Source of the DNA: an uncultured Clostridia bacterium
GTDB taxonomy: Bacteria; Bacillota; Clostridia; TANB77; CAG-508
Length of the DNA: 5,807 nt
Reading direction: 5' to 3'
Assembly (NCBI GenBank): GCA_948946035.1
Contig: CARBKU010000089.1
Location: 1 to 5,807 of the forward strand
Position 1 is the stretch's first letter. Every line of letters begins with the position of its first letter. Made by a program: the position numbers and the translations under genes. The notes beneath the pieces are model-generated. The model ran no database searches. It was not told where the DNA came from and saw only the letters and a program-made list of their open reading frames with translations. Below are positions 5,775 to 5,807 of this stretch, piece after piece.

Positions 5775-5807
5775 TTAGTGTTTTTTTCTATCTAATACAT
5801 ATTTTTC
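5775..5807 (-). CDS. Possible C-terminal tail of an unidentified upstream gene (cut by window edge)
   Basis: One minus-strand frame is open from the window edge to a TAA at 5777-5775 and reads EKYVLDRKKH. The other two minus-strand frames meet TAG within the first six codons. A highly charged tail is a plausible protein end, but ten codons are too few for identification and the frame could be open by chance. No convincing terminator follows it before the M23 promoter. Confidence 0.25.
   Translation of the reverse strand, partial: EKYVLDRKKH

Noticed and set aside
1..5807. Mobile element, CRISPR array, tRNA or a new defence-like system
   Set aside because: No transposase, integrase, regularly spaced repeats, tRNA-like cloverleaf or unknown gene cluster is visible; the genes are ordinary housekeeping genes.

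Overview
The window looks like a chromosomal piece of an AT-rich, Gram-positive anaerobe, most likely a member of the Clostridia. Codon use is strongly A/T-biased, ribosome-binding sites are purine-rich GGAGG types, promoters are near-consensus sigma-A, and the gene content joins fermentation (adhE) to cell-wall synthesis and division (murA, ftsQ). No in-frame TGA occurs inside the genes, so the standard bacterial code fits. Species cannot be told from this sequence.

Every gene I can support is on the minus strand, so transcription runs from right to left. From the right edge: the possible last ten codons of an unidentified upstream gene (5775-5807); a promoter (5697-5725); a membrane-anchored M23 metallopeptidase (ATG reading frame 4660-5592, probably starting about 57 bases further upstream); a long-stem terminator (4591-4645); a well-formed promoter region (about 4480-4557); adhE for a bifunctional acetaldehyde/alcohol dehydrogenase (1844-4459); a terminator (1797-1836); murA (498-1745); a small hairpin (464-492); and the first 147 codons of ftsQ/divIB, which starts at a TTG (441) and runs off the left edge.

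There are three transcription units. The M23 gene and adhE each have their own promoter and terminator and are probably monocistronic. murA and ftsQ are 56 bases apart and probably form the start of a division/wall operon: MurA makes the first committed peptidoglycan precursor in the cytoplasm, and FtsQ/DivIB belongs to the divisome at the septum. The M23 enzyme would act on peptidoglycan outside the membrane. AdhE has no functional link to these and recycles NADH by reducing acetyl-CoA to ethanol.

I see no mobile element, CRISPR array, tRNA, rRNA or new multi-gene system. The points worth a second look are the missing conventional start codon behind the strong ribosome-binding site of the M23 gene, the layered promoter/dyad structure ahead of adhE, and the hairpin between murA and ftsQ.
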